DNA of 64,000 nt from Thalassotalea euphylliae (GTDB taxonomy: Bacteria > Pseudomonadota > Gammaproteobacteria > Enterobacterales > Alteromonadaceae), in NCBI RefSeq assembly GCF_003390375.1, contig NZ_QUOT01000001.1:930001-994000 (forward strand), given 5' to 3'. Numbering within the stretch: position 1 is the first letter of the stretch; each line of letters opens with the position of its first letter. The notes beneath the pieces are model-generated. The model did not search any database. It was not told the origin of the DNA and saw only the letters and a list, made by a program, of their open reading frames with translations. Shown here in pieces: positions 63,176 through 64,000 of the stretch. A program made the position numbers and the translations under genes.

Positions 63176-64000
63176 ATGCTTAAAGGAAGAAAGCTAATAG
63201 AATTATCTTATGATGTTCAAACTGGCTTAGGTAATACTGATGTACCTGATTTTGATGCACTTCGCACAATGGGAATGGCTGCAACATTAGCTATTCACCT
63301 AAGAGGATTGCCTGAAATAAATTATGAACTACTGAGAAAGGTTAGTGACCATTATTTTAATATTCCATCATATGCACTAAAAGAAGCAGTTAGCATTCTT
63401 GGTGAAGTTGAATTTATCCGAATTATCAAGAAAGGCACTACAATAAAGTCTATTGTCCCTGACATCCCCCATTTTAAGGACCTATATGAAGGTGTAGGCG
63501 ACTACTTTTCGTTTACAGAGCTTAATGAACATGAACAAGGCACTCTGTTAATACTGTCTCAACTTCAAAATAAGCCTGAAAACAAGCACAGAATCCAACA
63601 CGCAACAGGAATAGAAAGCTCCCTATTAGAAAGGTGTATGCAAATTGGTACACATGGGCATTATTTCAAAGAATTTAGAGCGCGTGGTAAAGATATTATA
63701 GTAAGTCCGTTTTATTTTGCAGATAACCTCGATGAACTTGCTGATATGACTGCAAAATCAGGCTCTAGTGATATTAAAGTTGTACTAGATATAATCAAAA
63801 ACAATCAAGGTTGGCCACTTTCACTAATTGAAAAAAGGCTAGAACTAGGCGGAACCAAGTTAACTACTACGCAGAAAACATTGCTAGTACAATTATGCTC
63901 AGAAGGCATACTTAAGCCACCTTCTATCGAATTTAACGGAACAAAAGAAACATTTATTTTCACTCCTCGCCCTGGTCAAACTAAACTTGATGCAAGTAAT
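63176..64000 (+). CDS. Unrecognised protein, runs off the right edge
   Basis: Open from ATG 63176 (with AAGGAG 6 nt upstream) to the window end, 275 residues and no stop. It looks globular and mostly helical and is not exported. The alternating helices (ELLRKVSDHYFNIP..., STKVVLDIIKNNQGWPLSLIEKRL-like parts) could be winged-helix modules, but no family was recognised. Codon use is more AT-rich (AGA, ATA, CTA) than in rimO, which hints at horizontal transfer. Confidence 0.75.
   Translation, partial: MLKGRKLIELSYDVQTGLGNTDVPDFDALRTMGMAATLAIHLRGLPEINYELLRKVSDHYFNIPSYALKEAVSILGEVEFIRIIKKGTTIKSIVPDIPHFKDLYEGVGDYFSFTELNEHEQGTLLILSQLQNKPENKHRIQHATGIESSLLERCMQIGTHGHYFKEFRARGKDIIVSPFYFADNLDELADMTAKSGSSDIKVVLDIIKNNQGWPLSLIEKRLELGGTKLTTTQKTLLVQLCSEGILKPPSIEFNGTKETFIFTPRPGQTKLDASN

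Overview
The window looks like a chromosome segment of a marine gammaproteobacterium of the Alteromonadales, most likely near Colwellia/Thalassotalea. This is inferred from the AT-leaning sequence, the ColAP-like M1 aminopeptidase, the Na+-type flagellar protein MotY, NhaB, a psrA-nagZ pair, the smc-zipA-ligA order, and a shewasin-like bacterial pepsin next to a Shewanella-type split borosin locus. No rRNA, tRNA, CRISPR array, insertion sequence or phage gene was seen.

Layout. 1-13 kb, almost all minus strand: dnaX (runs off the left edge), apt, a lone receiver domain, a 40-residue membrane protein behind a perfect FNR box, an M48 lipoprotein peptidase, an exported 2H phosphoesterase, then a small membrane protein, ligA, zipA and smc. 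12-25 kb is housekeeping: cysZ, cysS, ppiB, lpxH, a DUF885 lipoprotein, miaE, a PEP-CTERM protein, an M1 aminopeptidase, motY, rnt, grxD, sodB. 26-31 kb is the prkA-yeaH-spoVR stress operon. 31-42 kb: two Sel1-repeat paralogues, fadR, a serine hydrolase-response regulator-histidine kinase operon, an acyl-CoA synthetase, nhaB, dsbB. The order spoVR-fadR-nhaB-dsbB matches the E. coli ycgB-fadR-nhaB-dsbB block, opened by inserted genes. 42-46 kb: a DASS transporter, nagZ and a PsrA-like TetR. 45.9-46.9 kb is gene-free and carries three sRNA-like modules with intrinsic terminators.

The most interesting part is 49-52.2 kb, all plus strand: a pepsin-like aspartic protease without a signal peptide, an overlapping GNAT acetyltransferase, a methyltransferase with the hallmark residues of borosin alpha-N-methyltransferases, and 17 nt later an 88-residue acidic peptide that looks like its separate precursor. 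This is a candidate split borosin RiPP (backbone N-methylated peptide) locus, possibly with its own protease and acetyltransferase. Downstream are a TPR-GGDEF diguanylate cyclase, a five-PAS hybrid histidine kinase and a NIT-domain chemoreceptor, then rimO on the minus strand. The last gene is an unrecognised protein that runs off the right edge and may open an accessory region.

Functionally, fatty-acid control is represented twice (FadR and PsrA-like), and iron/redox and envelope functions (grxD, sodB, dsbB, zipA, lpxH, nagZ) are scattered as ordinary chromosomal genes. All calls come from reading the sequence; no database search was run.
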